Positions 6,905-16,336 of a stretch of 64,000 bases of DNA are shown one piece after another. Below the pieces are notes generated by a model. The model was not told where the DNA came from, did no database searches, and saw only the letters and a list, made by a program, of their open reading frames with translations. The stretch comes from an uncultured Acetatifactor sp. GTDB taxonomy: Bacteria > Bacillota > Clostridia > Lachnospirales > Lachnospiraceae. The position numbers and the translations under genes were made by a program. Every line of letters begins with the position of its first letter. Positions within the stretch are counted from its first letter, which is position 1. The stretch is from positions 310,001-374,000 of the forward strand of contig CAKRYI010000001.1 in assembly GCA_934426825.1 (NCBI GenBank). The letters run 5' to 3'.

Positions 6905-9316
6905 TTATTTTACTACAATATTCACGATACGTCCGGGTACATAGATTTCTTTGACAACCGTACCGTTTAACTTGTCGCCCAATGCTTCCTTTGCCATGGC
7001 AATGACGTTTTCTTTTGCCTCGTCCTTGGAAATCATAATGGCAGCTCTCATCTTACCGTTTACCTGAACACCGATTTCTACCGTGCTCTCCACCGTCTTT
7101 GCCTCGTCGAAATCAGGCCATGCGGTCTGATACAGACGTCCTTCAAAACCGGCTGTCTGCCACAGTTCCTCTGTGATATGAGGTGCCACCGGATTCAGCA
7201 GGGTAAGGAAGGTCTTGTACTCACCCTTTGTCACTGCATTTTTCTTGTAGAACTCATTAATCAGGGACATCATGGCTGCGATTGCCGTGTTGTATTTCAG
7301 GTTCTCAAAGTCACTGCTTACCTTCTTGATGGTCTGGTGCATCTTTGTTTCCATATCTGCACTGTACTCATCTCCGTCCACCAGAATATCCTGTAATTTC
7401 CATACTCTCTCCAAGAATCTGCGGCAGCCCTTCACTCCGTCCTCGCTCCATGCGGCACTCAAATCGAATGCACCGATAAACATTTCGTAGGTTCTGAGCG
7501 TATCTGCGCCGTAGTCTCTCACAATGTCATCCGGATTTACCACATTACCGCGGGATTTGGACATTTTTTCTCCGTTGGAGCCCAAAATCATTCCATGGCT
7601 GGTTCTCTTCTGGTAAGGTTCCGGACAGGGAACTACCTTCTGGTCGTACAGGAAACGGTGCCAGAAACGGGAGTACAAAAGATGCAGCGTAGTATGCTCC
7701 ATACCGCCGTTATACCAGTCTACCGGCAGCCAGTACTCCAGCGCCTCTTTGCTTGCAAGCGCCTTGTCGTTGTGAGGGTCTGTGTAACGAAGGAAATACC
7801 AGGAAGAACCTGCCCACTGGGGCATGGTATCTGTTTCTCTCTTGGCGGGGCCTCCGCAGCAGGGACAGGTTGTATTTACCCAATCCGTCATGGCAGCAAG
7901 CGGTGACTCGCCGTTATCCGTAGGCATATAACTCTCCACGTCGGGAAGCTCTAACGGCAGTTCGCTCTCATCCAAAGGCACATAGCCGCACTTATCACAA
8001 TGTACAATGGGAATAGGCTCTCCCCAGTAACGCTGTCTGGAGAATACCCAGTCACGCAGCTTGAAGTTGGTCTTGCGTGTACCGATTCCTTTTTCTTCCA
8101 GATAAGCGATAATTTTCTCCTTCGCCTCCGCAACGGACAGACCGTTCAGGAACTCGGAATTTACCAAAGTTCCGGTTGCCACATCCGTATAAACAGCTTC
8201 CTGCACACTGACAGGGCTTCCTGCAACCACCTCAATAATCGGCAGATTGAATTTCTTTGCAAAATCCCAGTCTCTTTCATCATGTGCCGGAACTGCCATG
8301 ATGGCACCGGTACCGTAAGTCATAAGAACATAATCGGAAATCCATACCGGAATCTCTTTTCCGTTTACGGGATTGGTTGCCGTAATTCCCTCAAGAGGAA
8401 CACCGGTCTTATCCTTTGCAAGCTCGGTACGCTCAAAGTCGGACTTTTTGGCAGCCATCTCTCTGTATGCCACGATAGCGTCCCAGTTTTTGATTTCATC
8501 CTTATATTTATCAATAATCGGATGCTCCGGGGAAACTACCATATAAGTTGCGCCAAACAGGGTGTCCGGTCTGGTCGTGTAAACTCTCAGCTTATCCTCT
8601 TTACCGGTGATGGCAAAATCCACCTCCGCCCCCTGGGACTTGCCAATCCAGTTTCTCTGGGAAACCTTGACACGCTCGATATAATCCACCGTATCCAGTC
8701 CGTCCAGCAGCTTCTGTGCGTAATCGGTAATCTTAAGCATCCACTGGCTCTTTACTTTACGGATAACCTCGGAACCGCAGCGCTCGCACACGCCGTTTAC
8801 AACTTCCTCATTTGCAAGACCTACCTTGCAGGAAGTACACCAGTTAATGGGCATCTCTGTCTTATAGGCAAGACCTGCCTTGAACAGTTTTAAGAAAATC
8901 CACTGTGTCCATTTATAATACTCTGTATCCGTTGTGTTGATTTCTCTGTCCCAGTCGAAGGAATAACCAAGGGAATGTAACTGGTTCTTAAATCTTGCCA
9001 CATTGTTTTTGGTTACAATCTTGGGATGAATATGATTTTTAATCGCATAGTTCTCCGTAGGCAGACCAAATGCGTCCCAACCCATAGGGTACAATACGTT
9101 ATATCCCTGCATTCTGCGTTTACGCGCCACAATATCCAGTGCCGTGTAAGGTCTCGGATGTCCCACATGGAGTCCCTGACCGGAAGGATAAGGGAATTCT
9201 ACCAGCGCATAATATTTCGGTTTGGAATAATCATCGGAAGTCTTAAATGCCTTCTCGTCATCCCACACCTTTTGCCATTTCTGTTCCACCTCATGGTGGT
9301 TGTAAGGTACAGACAT
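6905..9316 (-). CDS. leuS: Leucyl-tRNA synthetase
   Basis: Charges tRNA-Leu with leucine using ATP in the cytoplasm. The 803-residue length matches Gram-positive LeuRS. Class I signatures are present: HVGH (residues 50-53) in the Rossmann fold and KMSKS near residue 584. The CP1 editing domain lies between them (TYGTGAIMAVPAHDERD), and a zinc-like CTSCKVG...CERCG knuckle sits near residue 160. The start at 9316 has GGAGG 9 nt upstream. The gene is preceded by a T-box leader, so transcription should rise when tRNA-Leu is uncharged. Confidence 0.98.
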   Translation of the reverse strand: MSVPYNHHEVEQKWQKVWDDEKAFKTSDDYSKPKYYALVEFPYPSGQGLHVGHPRPYTALDIVARKRRMQGYNVLYPMGWDAFGLPTENYAIKNHIHPKIVTKNNVARFKNQLHSLGYSFDWDREINTTDTEYYKWTQWIFLKLFKAGLAYKTEMPINWCTSCKVGLANEEVVNGVCERCGSEVIRKVKSQWMLKITDYAQKLLDGLDTVDYIERVKVSQRNWIGKSQGAEVDFAITGKEDKLRVYTTRPDTLFGATYMVVSPEHPIIDKYKDEIKNWDAIVAYREMAAKKSDFERTELAKDKTGVPLEGITATNPVNGKEIPVWISDYVLMTYGTGAIMAVPAHDERDWDFAKKFNLPIIEVVAGSPVSVQEAVYTDVATGTLVNSEFLNGLSVAEAKEKIIAYLEEKGIGTRKTNFKLRDWVFSRQRYWGEPIPIVHCDKCGYVPLDESELPLELPDVESYMPTDNGESPLAAMTDWVNTTCPCCGGPAKRETDTMPQWAGSSWYFLRYTDPHNDKALASKEALEYWLPVDWYNGGMEHTTLHLLYSRFWHRFLYDQKVVPCPEPYQKRTSHGMILGSNGEKMSKSRGNVVNPDDIVRDYGADTLRTYEMFIGAFDLSAAWSEDGVKGCRRFLERVWKLQDILVDGDEYSADMETKMHQTIKKVSSDFENLKYNTAIAAMMSLINEFYKKNAVTKGEYKTFLTLLNPVAPHITEELWQTAGFEGRLYQTAWPDFDEAKTVESTVEIGVQVNGKMRAAIMISKDEAKENVIAMAKEALGDKLNGTVVKEIYVPGRIVNIVVK

Positions 9317-9329
9317 GATGTTTCCTCCT

Positions 9330-9600
9330 GTTTTAAAAAAATACAGCCCTTTCGTTTGCTAGAGACGAAAGGGCTTTTATTCCGTGGTACCACTCTATTT
9401 CACACAGTCTTAAATCCACCGCGTGCACTTTACTATCGATAACGGGATACTCCGCTTCACGCTACCCACGCCAATGCGCTTCCCGTGAAGAACTCCGAGG
9501 TGAGTTGGGAATGTTGCGTTGCTGCCTCGCACCATACGGCAGTTCTCTGAAAACATGGCATTCTTACTATTCCTCTTCAACGTCTTGTCTTTTGAAACTA
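9330..9600 (-). ncRNA. T-box leader controlling leuS
   Basis: On the minus strand, a stem I region beginning near GAAGAGGAATAGTAAG is followed by the conserved T-box core GTGGTACCACGGAA (9381-9394) and a terminator hairpin (9345-9375, AGCCCTTTCGT / ACGAAAGGGCT) running into a T-run. The T-box core can pair with the 5' side of the terminator to form the antiterminator. CUC leucine triplets occur at about 9497-9504 where the specifier loop is expected; which one is the specifier is not settled. Confidence 0.92.
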
Positions 9601-9606
9601 CCGTAC

Positions 9607-9635
9607 ATTTTAGCCTGTTTTGGGCAGGCTGTCAA
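9607..9635 (-). promoter_or_regulatory. leuS T-box promoter with an inverted repeat in the spacer
   Basis: TTGACA, 17 nt, TAAAAT on the minus strand. The spacer contains AGCCTG...CAGGCT, a 6-bp inverted repeat that bridges the two boxes. Confidence 0.75.
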
Positions 9636-9647
9636 GCACTAGCACAA

Positions 9648-11741
9648 TTATTCGTCCAGATTGTTTTCCGCAACTTTAGCTGCTCTCGCCGCCACTTCCT
9701 TCTCCTGTACATCGGAGGGTGTCTGCTCATATCTGGAAAACTCATAAGAATAATCTCCGCGTCCGCCTGTCAGGGAGCGCAAGTCCGTGCAATACCCAAA
9801 CAGACCGCTCATGGGAATGTCCGCTTCAATTACCTGTTTTCCGCCCGGAACGGGGTTCATGCCTAAAATACGTCCCCTGCGCTTATTCAAATCTCCCATA
9901 ATATCTCCGGTATAGGAATCCGGCACCGTAACCTTCAAGGACATAATCGGCTCCAAAAGAACCGGTCCCGCTTCCATCACACCTTTTTTGAACGCCTGTG
10001 CAGCCGCCGTCTTGAATGCCATCTCCGAGGAATCCACCGGATGATAGGAACCGTCGTAAAGCACGGCTTTGATTCCCACTACCGGATAAGCTGCCAGCGG
10101 TCCTCTGCCCACAGAATCCTGAATTCCCTTTTCCACAGCCGGGAAAAAGTTTTTCGGAACCGCACCGCCGATAACCTCCGTCTCAAACACATACGGCTTC
10201 CCCAAATCACCGGACGGTGAAAAACGCATTTTTACATGACCGTACTGACCGTGTCCGCCGGACTGCTTCTTATATTTATATTCCACATCCGACTGCTTTT
10301 TTATGGTCTCCTTGTAGGCAATCTTCGGCTTGGTGAGTTCGATTTCCACCTTGTACTCGTTGAGCAGCCTGCTTGCCACAATCTCCAAATGCTGGTCTCC
10401 CATTCCATAAATAAGCATCTGGTGATTCTCCGCATCATTCACTACCCGGATGGTCAAATCCTCATGCGTCATCTTCTGCAGTGCCTGTGAAATCTTATCC
10501 ACATCCGCCTTGTTCTTGGGCTTGTAGCGCATATAGGTATACGGCGTGGATATTTCAAATTTACCGAATTTGATAGTGGTTGCCTTGGTGGAAAGGCTGT
10601 TTCCGGTTCTTGCCGCCGTCAGCTTGGCAAGTGCGCCGATGTCTCCTGCATGGAGTTCCGAAACCTCCACCGGTTTGTTTCCCTGCAGCACATACAGCTT
10701 TCCGATTTTCTCCTCAATGTCCCTGTCCACGTTGTAAAGCATATCGTCCGTTTTCAGTACGCCGGAATTTACTTTAATTAAAGAATACTTTCCGATAAAC
10801 GGGTCAACAATCGTTTTCCAGATATAAGCGGATTTCGCCTTGGAGAAATCATAATCCGCATGGTAAATTTCATTGGTTTTCAGGTTGATTCCGGCAACCT
10901 CTCTGTTCTCCGGACTGGGCAGGTATTTGATAATATCATCAAGCAGTGTGTAAATGCCCTGACACAGCGTATTGGATCCCATGGTCATGGGGAAAATGCT
11001 GCAATCACACACATTGGTTCTGAGTGCCGCACGGATTTCGGCTTCCGAGAAAGTCTCCCCGCCGAGGTATCTCTCCAAAAATTCCTCGCTGGTTTCCGCC
11101 ACTGCCTCCATTAAGGTGTCCCGGCATATCTGCAGGTTTGCCTTGTTATATTCCGGTATTTCACAGGGCACTACTTCTTTTCCCTCCCAGCGGTTTCCGG
11201 TCTCTGCGATGACATTTACATATCCCACAAACTTTTCGTTTTCACGGATGGGCAGATGAAACGGTGCCATCTTCTTTCCGTATGTATTCGTCATGTCCTC
11301 CACGACCTGACGGAAGGATGCGTTATCCACATCCATATTGGTTACATATACAATTCTGGGCAGTTTATACTTTTCGCAGAGCTCCCATGCCTTCTGCGTG
11401 CCCACCTCAATACCGGACTTGCCGTTCACAACAATAATCGCTGCTCCCGCCGCACTGACGGCTTCCTCCACTTCCCCTACGAAATCGAAATAACCGGGGG
11501 TATCAATCACATTAATTTTATAGCCTTCCCACTCTATCGGGATAACAGATGAACTTATGGAAAACTGCCGTTTCTGCTCTTCCTTGCTGTAATCACTCAG
11601 GGTATTGCCGTCCGATACTTTGCCCATTCTGGATGTAATTCCGGACAGATATGCCATGGCTTCCACCAAACTGGTCTTGCCGCTTCCGCCATGTCCCAAT
11701 AATACCACGTTACGAATTTTGTCGGTTGTGTAAATATTCAT
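9648..11741 (-). CDS. Elongation factor G-like translational GTPase (EF-G paralogue)
   Basis: 697 residues from ATG 11741, chosen because GGAGG lies just upstream; an upstream in-frame start would lack this. The five-domain EF-G layout is present: GTP-binding domain with P-loop GHGGSGKT (16-23) and DTPG (80-83), then domain II, domain IV (SGGHGQYGHVKM) and a C-terminal domain V (GDLNKRRGRILGM). The G4 motif, normally NKxD, reads TNMD (134-137), so guanine recognition departs from canonical EF-G. It is not in a ribosomal-protein operon. It most likely belongs to the accessory EF-G2-like group found in many Firmicutes, whose role is poorly defined. No tetracycline-protection role can be inferred. 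Confidence 0.88.
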   Translation of the reverse strand: MNIYTTDKIRNVVLLGHGGSGKTSLVEAMAYLSGITSRMGKVSDGNTLSDYSKEEQKRQFSISSSVIPIEWEGYKINVIDTPGYFDFVGEVEEAVSAAGAAIIVVNGKSGIEVGTQKAWELCEKYKLPRIVYVTNMDVDNASFRQVVEDMTNTYGKKMAPFHLPIRENEKFVGYVNVIAETGNRWEGKEVVPCEIPEYNKANLQICRDTLMEAVAETSEEFLERYLGGETFSEAEIRAALRTNVCDCSIFPMTMGSNTLCQGIYTLLDDIIKYLPSPENREVAGINLKTNEIYHADYDFSKAKSAYIWKTIVDPFIGKYSLIKVNSGVLKTDDMLYNVDRDIEEKIGKLYVLQGNKPVEVSELHAGDIGALAKLTAARTGNSLSTKATTIKFGKFEISTPYTYMRYKPKNKADVDKISQALQKMTHEDLTIRVVNDAENHQMLIYGMGDQHLEIVASRLLNEYKVEIELTKPKIAYKETIKKQSDVEYKYKKQSGGHGQYGHVKMRFSPSGDLGKPYVFETEVIGGAVPKNFFPAVEKGIQDSVGRGPLAAYPVVGIKAVLYDGSYHPVDSSEMAFKTAAAQAFKKGVMEAGPVLLEPIMSLKVTVPDSYTGDIMGDLNKRRGRILGMNPVPGGKQVIEADIPMSGLFGYCTDLRSLTGGRGDYSYEFSRYEQTPSDVQEKEVAARAAKVAENNLDE

Positions 11742-11869
11742 AAGCCATCCTCCGTTTTCAGTTGTTTTGGGTATTTTGCTCATTAATTAATTGTCATTTC
11801 TAACCCTATGCACATATTTTACTAAATATTCTATCTTTTTACAAGCAAATATTGACATTTTATCCAACA

Positions 11870-11898
11870 TTGACAAAATAGAAATATTTTTTTATATT
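11870..11898 (+). promoter_or_regulatory. Promoter of the chemoreceptor gene
   Basis: TTGACA at 11870-11875, 17 nt, TATATT at 11893-11898. Leaves a 5' leader of about 120 nt before the start at 12027. Confidence 0.65.
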
Positions 11899-11912
11899 TC
11901 CATCCATTATAT

Positions 11913-11978
11913 GGCAAAATAGTCCTACCTGTGATAAAATATCTGTGTCCACATTTTGCCGATAGATATATTCTATCG
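11913..11978 (+). other. Two inverted repeats in the chemoreceptor mRNA leader
   Basis: GGCAAAAT (11913-11920) is an exact inverted match to ATTTTGCC (11953-11960), and CGATAGA (11960-11966) pairs with TCTATCG (11972-11978) across a 5-nt centre. Could be operator sites or an RNA fold. No known riboswitch recognised. Confidence 0.5.
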
Positions 11979-12026
11979 TTTAAGGTTAAATCTCGAAGAA
12001 AGGAATTTGACAAAAGGTAAAACAGC

Positions 12027-14138
12027 ATGGAATACAACGAGAATTTATTCAAAGAAATGGCAAACAAAAAAGTAAAAATTGTTTGGCTGGTTTTCAACCT
12101 GCTACTGACCGCATCTTATGGCGCTGACGTCCAGACCGGCGTACATACCATGCAGTATTATATGATTTTTCTGCTGCTCTGCTGGATTCCGTTTATTGTC
12201 GGACAGATTTTTCTGTGGGTTCAGGGAAAGGCTTGTACCGCCTACCGATATGTCCTCGCCATAGGTTACGGAATCTTCTATACTTATGTAATATGCACGA
12301 CAGAATCTCCCATCGCATTTATTTACATACTGCCCTTGGCAAGCCTTCTTGTCCTGTATAAAAACAGGAACTTCATGATTGGCTGCGGCATTGTAAGTAC
12401 CATATGCGTCATTATCAACTGGGTATACAAGATGTCCCTCGGAATGAACTCCGCCGCAGACCAGAAAACTTACCAGCTCCAGTTTTCCTGCGTCATTCTC
12501 TGCTATATCTGCTATGTTGTTTCCATTAATCACTTAAACCGCTCCGACGGCGCCCTGACAGACTCTATCAAGGCAAACTTAAACCGCGTCATCACTACGG
12601 TACAGCAGGTAAAAGGCGCCAGCAACGCCGTTGTGGACGGTGTTACCGTTGTACGTGAGCTTTCCGACGAAAATAAACAGGGCGCACATTCCGTGGTAGA
12701 TAAAATGGCAGTTCTGTCCCATAACAATGAACTGCTCTACGATAAAGCGCTGTCCTCCATGGATATGACTACCGATATCACCGGTCAGACCCAGAACGTG
12801 GCAGCTCTGATTGAACAGATTGCCGATTTAATCGAAAAAACAATAAACCATGCCCAGACCAGTTCCACCGAACTGGGCGAGGTTGTGGAAAATACCAACA
12901 GCATTGCCGAACTTTCCGGCGAGGTGGAAAATGTATTAAAAGAATTTGACAAAGAATTTGCCATGGTAAAAGAAGAAACCGGCACCATTGAGGGAATCAC
13001 TTTCCAGACAAACCTTTTGGCACTGAATGCGTCCATCGAGGCGGCAAGAGCCGGTGCGGCGGGCAAGGGATTCGCCGTGGTAGCGGAACAAATACGGAAT
13101 TTAAGTACCGGTACACAGAATTCCTCCAGTCAGATTATGACCGCATTAAACTCCCTCGGTGAAACTTCCGAGAAAATGACGCAGGCAATCTTAAAGACAC
13201 TGGAACTCATTCAGCTTACCATGGAAAAGGTATCGCAGATAAATACCAGCGTCTCCAGTATCAGCGAGGATTCACAGCTTTTGGGCAGCAACATTAAAAT
13301 CATTGATTCTGCCGTAAAGAACGTGGAAAACTCCAACCAGCAGCTGGTATCCAACATGCGCCAGATTTGCGACGCTATGCAGGATATGACCGATTGTATC
13401 AGTACCTCCGATGAAACTACCAAAACCATGCTCAGCAAATACGCCGAGACCGCAACCAATGTCAGCCGTATTGAGACCGTTGTGAATAAGCTGATGATAG
13501 AATTGGGCGCCGGCGGATTTATGGGCGTTCAGGATATTCTTCCCGGAATGAAAACTGATTTGTTTGTTCCCGGCAGTACCCCTCAGGGCACTCAGGAATG
13601 GAAGGGGGAAATTCTTGAAAGAAAAGAAAACGAACTGATTATCCGACTGAATACTCCGCTTCCGGATCTTACCTCCAAAGCGAAAGTATCCGGCTATCAG
13701 TTGCGTATTGTAGTAGAAAATGTACTTTATAACTGGGATAATATCAAATGGACACCTGCCAAGGGCTATGACAGCCGGTGTATTTCCATCAAAATCGAAA
13801 GCAATCCTACGATTATGAACCGACGGAAATACCCCAGAATGCCAATCTCCTACCCTTGCGAGATTACCTTTACCGGAAGCGGCGCAAAATATAACGGACG
13901 CACCGTGAATATCAGTGCCAACGGTTTTGCCTTTTCCGCAAGGGATAAAGCCTTTGCAGACTGCCGTGAAGAAAACGTAAGCATATCCGTTTCCGGATTT
14001 GAGTTTTTACAAAATCATCCTCTGAACGGATGTATTATCCGAAGCACGGATAACGACGGCGAATACATTGTCGGATGCCGTATGGATGAGGATGATATAG
14101 CCATTCGCGACTATGTGAAGGAGAACTACAAGGAGTAA
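12027..14138 (+). CDS. Methyl-accepting chemotaxis protein fused to a YcgR/PilZ c-di-GMP domain
   Basis: 703 residues. The N-terminus (about 15-170) is a bundle of roughly six membrane helices with almost no extracellular loop. A long coiled-coil MCP signalling domain follows, with the conserved hairpin tip FQTNLLALNASIEAARAG and GKGFAVVAEQIR (about 322-365). The C-terminus (about 510-703) carries a YcgR-N-like segment, then PilZ with the binding motifs RKYPR (near 599) and NISANG (near 627). PilZ binds c-di-GMP, so the receptor probably feeds second-messenger level into CheA signalling. The start has AAAGG 9 nt upstream. The usual MCP ends just after the signalling coiled coil, so the fusion is unusual. 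Ligand of the membrane part unknown. Confidence 0.9.
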   Translation: MEYNENLFKEMANKKVKIVWLVFNLLLTASYGADVQTGVHTMQYYMIFLLLCWIPFIVGQIFLWVQGKACTAYRYVLAIGYGIFYTYVICTTESPIAFIYILPLASLLVLYKNRNFMIGCGIVSTICVIINWVYKMSLGMNSAADQKTYQLQFSCVILCYICYVVSINHLNRSDGALTDSIKANLNRVITTVQQVKGASNAVVDGVTVVRELSDENKQGAHSVVDKMAVLSHNNELLYDKALSSMDMTTDITGQTQNVAALIEQIADLIEKTINHAQTSSTELGEVVENTNSIAELSGEVENVLKEFDKEFAMVKEETGTIEGITFQTNLLALNASIEAARAGAAGKGFAVVAEQIRNLSTGTQNSSSQIMTALNSLGETSEKMTQAILKTLELIQLTMEKVSQINTSVSSISEDSQLLGSNIKIIDSAVKNVENSNQQLVSNMRQICDAMQDMTDCISTSDETTKTMLSKYAETATNVSRIETVVNKLMIELGAGGFMGVQDILPGMKTDLFVPGSTPQGTQEWKGEILERKENELIIRLNTPLPDLTSKAKVSGYQLRIVVENVLYNWDNIKWTPAKGYDSRCISIKIESNPTIMNRRKYPRMPISYPCEITFTGSGAKYNGRTVNISANGFAFSARDKAFADCREENVSISVSGFEFLQNHPLNGCIIRSTDNDGEYIVGCRMDEDDIAIRDYVKENYKE

Positions 14139-14151
14139 ATAAATACTCCTT
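14130..14151 (+). terminator. Hairpin spanning the stop codon of the MCP gene
   Basis: AAGGAGTA, AATAAA, TACTCCTT: perfect 8-bp arms that include the stop codon, in the short gap between convergent genes. No T-run, so termination is uncertain. Confidence 0.4.
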
Positions 14152-14171
14152 GAGGAATATTCCTTTCGTAA

Positions 14172-15017
14172 TTAATACTCCTCCGCCATATCGATTTCTT
14201 CCTGCTCCGCTTCCACCGTATCATGCGCATACGGAGTGTGACGCAGATAAATAAACCAATAACCAAGTCCTACAATGCCTGCTCCTCCCACGATATTTCC
14301 AAGCGTGATGGGGAGCAGGCTTTTCCATAGGAAATTGCCCCAGGTAAGTCCTTCCGCAATCAGTCCATACTCCGCCTGTGTAAGCAAAGCAGACACACCA
14401 AAATACATATCCGCAATACTGTGTTCAAATCCGCACAACACAAAAAGCATTACCGGCCAGAAACTGGTAAGCAGCTTGCCCGATACCCTCTTTGCAGCAA
14501 AAGACATCCAAACTGCGATACATACAAGAATATTGCATAAAATGCCTCGTACAAACGCCTCCGTCACCGACAAATCCGTTCTCGCTTTTCCGGCATTGAC
14601 AATGGACTGTGCCAGTGCCCCGCCAAACAAATCCGGGGTATGTCCGTACACAACAAGGAGTGCGACGAAGGCAGCTCCAAGGAAATTTCCGATATATACA
14701 AAGAGCCAGTTTTTCAACATTTTCCAGACACTGACCTTGCCTTCCATCACTGCAATGATAATCAGATTATTTCCGGTAAACAGTTCGCTTCCGGCAACCA
14801 GTACCATAGCCATTCCTGCCGGAAATACGCAGGCACCCACCAGTTTAGCAACCGAGGCTGCTGCAATGGTGCTGGACGCTGTCGTGGATGCGATTCCCGC
14901 AAATCCGATAAACATTCCTGCAAAAAATCCAAGCAAAACCATCTTAATAATCGATAAATGAGATTTGTGTACACCGACTTCCACATAATTTCTGGCAATT
15001 TCTAAAGGTGAGTGCAT
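14172..15017 (-). CDS. Formate/nitrite transporter family channel (FocA-like)
   Basis: 281 residues with the six-helix FNT fold. Recognisable family signatures are the N-terminal helix-loop (LLGFFAGMFIGFAG), GSELFTGNNL in the first re-entrant loop and the pore histidine in CGFEHSIADMYF. Family members move formate, nitrite or hydrosulfide as anions or acids across the membrane as pentamers. In a fermenting anaerobe formate export is the likeliest use, but sequence alone does not fix the substrate. The start has AGGAG 8 nt upstream. No pyruvate-formate lyase is next to it; it stands alone between the MCP gene and tyrA. Confidence 0.92.
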   Translation of the reverse strand: MHSPLEIARNYVEVGVHKSHLSIIKMVLLGFFAGMFIGFAGIASTTASSTIAAASVAKLVGACVFPAGMAMVLVAGSELFTGNNLIIIAVMEGKVSVWKMLKNWLFVYIGNFLGAAFVALLVVYGHTPDLFGGALAQSIVNAGKARTDLSVTEAFVRGILCNILVCIAVWMSFAAKRVSGKLLTSFWPVMLFVLCGFEHSIADMYFGVSALLTQAEYGLIAEGLTWGNFLWKSLLPITLGNIVGGAGIVGLGYWFIYLRHTPYAHDTVEAEQEEIDMAEEY

Positions 15018-15104
15018 TTTTTGTCTCCTTTTTAATCTATTTTTGCGTTCTGTTGCTATCTTACCATACTCCCATAAAAAACTCTATAAAAATATGCAAC
15101 GCCC

Positions 15105-15133
15105 TTGACTTTCGCACGTTAAATTGATATAGT
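15105..15133 (+). promoter_or_regulatory. tyrA promoter
   Basis: TTGACT, 17 nt, TATAGT, ending 36 nt before the tyrA start. Confidence 0.65.
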
Positions 15134-15168
15134 GAATGAAAAGAAACGGATTGGAAGGAGAATCGGTT

Positions 15169-16257
15169 ATGTCAGCAAATACCTACGGCTTTATCGGTTT
15201 AGGACTTATAGGAGGTTCCATTGCAAGAGCGATTCGGGAGAAAATACCCGCAGCCCGCATTATTGCATATGATGTCAATCAGGACACCCTTGCCGCTGCG
15301 AAAAACTCCGGTGTTGCAGACGTTACCACCACTTCCATTGATGATAGCTTTGCCGGGTGCGACTACCTGTTTCTCTGTGCTCCTGTACAGAAAAACGACG
15401 AAAATCTGAAAGCCGTAAAGGCCGTAATTTCCCCAGACTGCCTTCTCACGGATGTGGGAAGTGTCAAGGCTTCCATTCACCATGCCGTTAAGGAAGCCGG
15501 TCTGTCCGCACAGTTTATCGGCGGACACCCCATGGCAGGCAGCGAACGTGTCGGCTTTCTCAATTCCAAGGCTCTTCTTTTAGAAAACGTATACTACATT
15601 ATCACTCCTACCGAAGATGTCGCTGAGGAAAAGATCACCCAATACAAAGAACTGGTTCAGCAGTTGGGCGCCATCCCTCTCATTCTGTCCCCCGAACAGC
15701 AGGATTATGTGGCTGCCGCAGTCAGTCATCTCCCCCATGTTATCGCAGCCTCTCTGGTAAATCTGGTACGTGACAGTGATTCCCAAGACGGTGTCATGAA
15801 AATGATTGCCGCGGGAGGTTTTAAGGACATTACGAGAATCGCCTCCTCCTCTCCCGTTATGTGGCAGCAGATTTGCCTCACCAACACAGAGAATATTTCT
15901 GAACTGCTGGGTGTATACATTGATTCCCTTACCCGCATTAAGGCTTCTTTGGATGCACAGGACGCCGCCGCACTGTACAGTCTGTTTGATACAGCGCGCA
16001 TTTACAGGGATTCCTTCACCGACGCCTCCAGCGGACCTATCAAGAAGAATTTCACTATCAGCATAGATATAGCAGACAAGGCGGGTGCCCTCTCTGCTAT
16101 CGTGGATTTGCTTGCCAAAAATGACATCAGTATTAAAAATATCGGAATCTCCCATAACAGGGAATTTGAAAGCGGTACCGTGTGCATGGAATTTTATAAT
16201 GAGGAGTCTGTGGAAAAAGCACGCGGGCTGCTTGCTGCTTACTATGCGGTTTCATAG
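15169..16257 (+). CDS. tyrA: Prephenate dehydrogenase with ACT domain
   Basis: Converts prephenate to 4-hydroxyphenylpyruvate with NAD+ in tyrosine synthesis. 362 residues from ATG 15169, which has AAGGAG 9 nt upstream; an in-frame ATG at 15136 lacks this. The N-terminal Rossmann motif is GFIGLGLIGGS, the substrate-binding stretch is GGHPMAGSERVG, and a helical dimerisation domain follows. A C-terminal ACT domain (about 290-362, ISIDIADKAGALSAIV) implies feedback inhibition by an amino acid, probably tyrosine. No chorismate mutase domain is fused. Single-gene unit with its own promoter and a terminator near 16337. Confidence 0.95.
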   Translation: MSANTYGFIGLGLIGGSIARAIREKIPAARIIAYDVNQDTLAAAKNSGVADVTTTSIDDSFAGCDYLFLCAPVQKNDENLKAVKAVISPDCLLTDVGSVKASIHHAVKEAGLSAQFIGGHPMAGSERVGFLNSKALLLENVYYIITPTEDVAEEKITQYKELVQQLGAIPLILSPEQQDYVAAAVSHLPHVIAASLVNLVRDSDSQDGVMKMIAAGGFKDITRIASSSPVMWQQICLTNTENISELLGVYIDSLTRIKASLDAQDAAALYSLFDTARIYRDSFTDASSGPIKKNFTISIDIADKAGALSAIVDLLAKNDISIKNIGISHNREFESGTVCMEFYNEESVEKARGLLAAYYAVS

Positions 16258-16336
16258 CTTTTCATCCAAACATTTTTCACTTTCCTAAGTTTCTATCAAA
16301 AGGCAGGCTACCTCCTGCACCTATAACACGCAAACA

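Noticed and set aside
8000..8893. 297-codon plus-strand open frame opposite leuS
   Set aside because: Antisense shadow of a clear leuS gene, with no start signal.
11935..11965. Possible sigma-28 (motility) promoter for the chemoreceptor
   Set aside because: GCCGATAG is a good -10 match but the nearest TAAA is 19 nt away, against the usual 15-16; the sigma-A promoter at 11870 is better.
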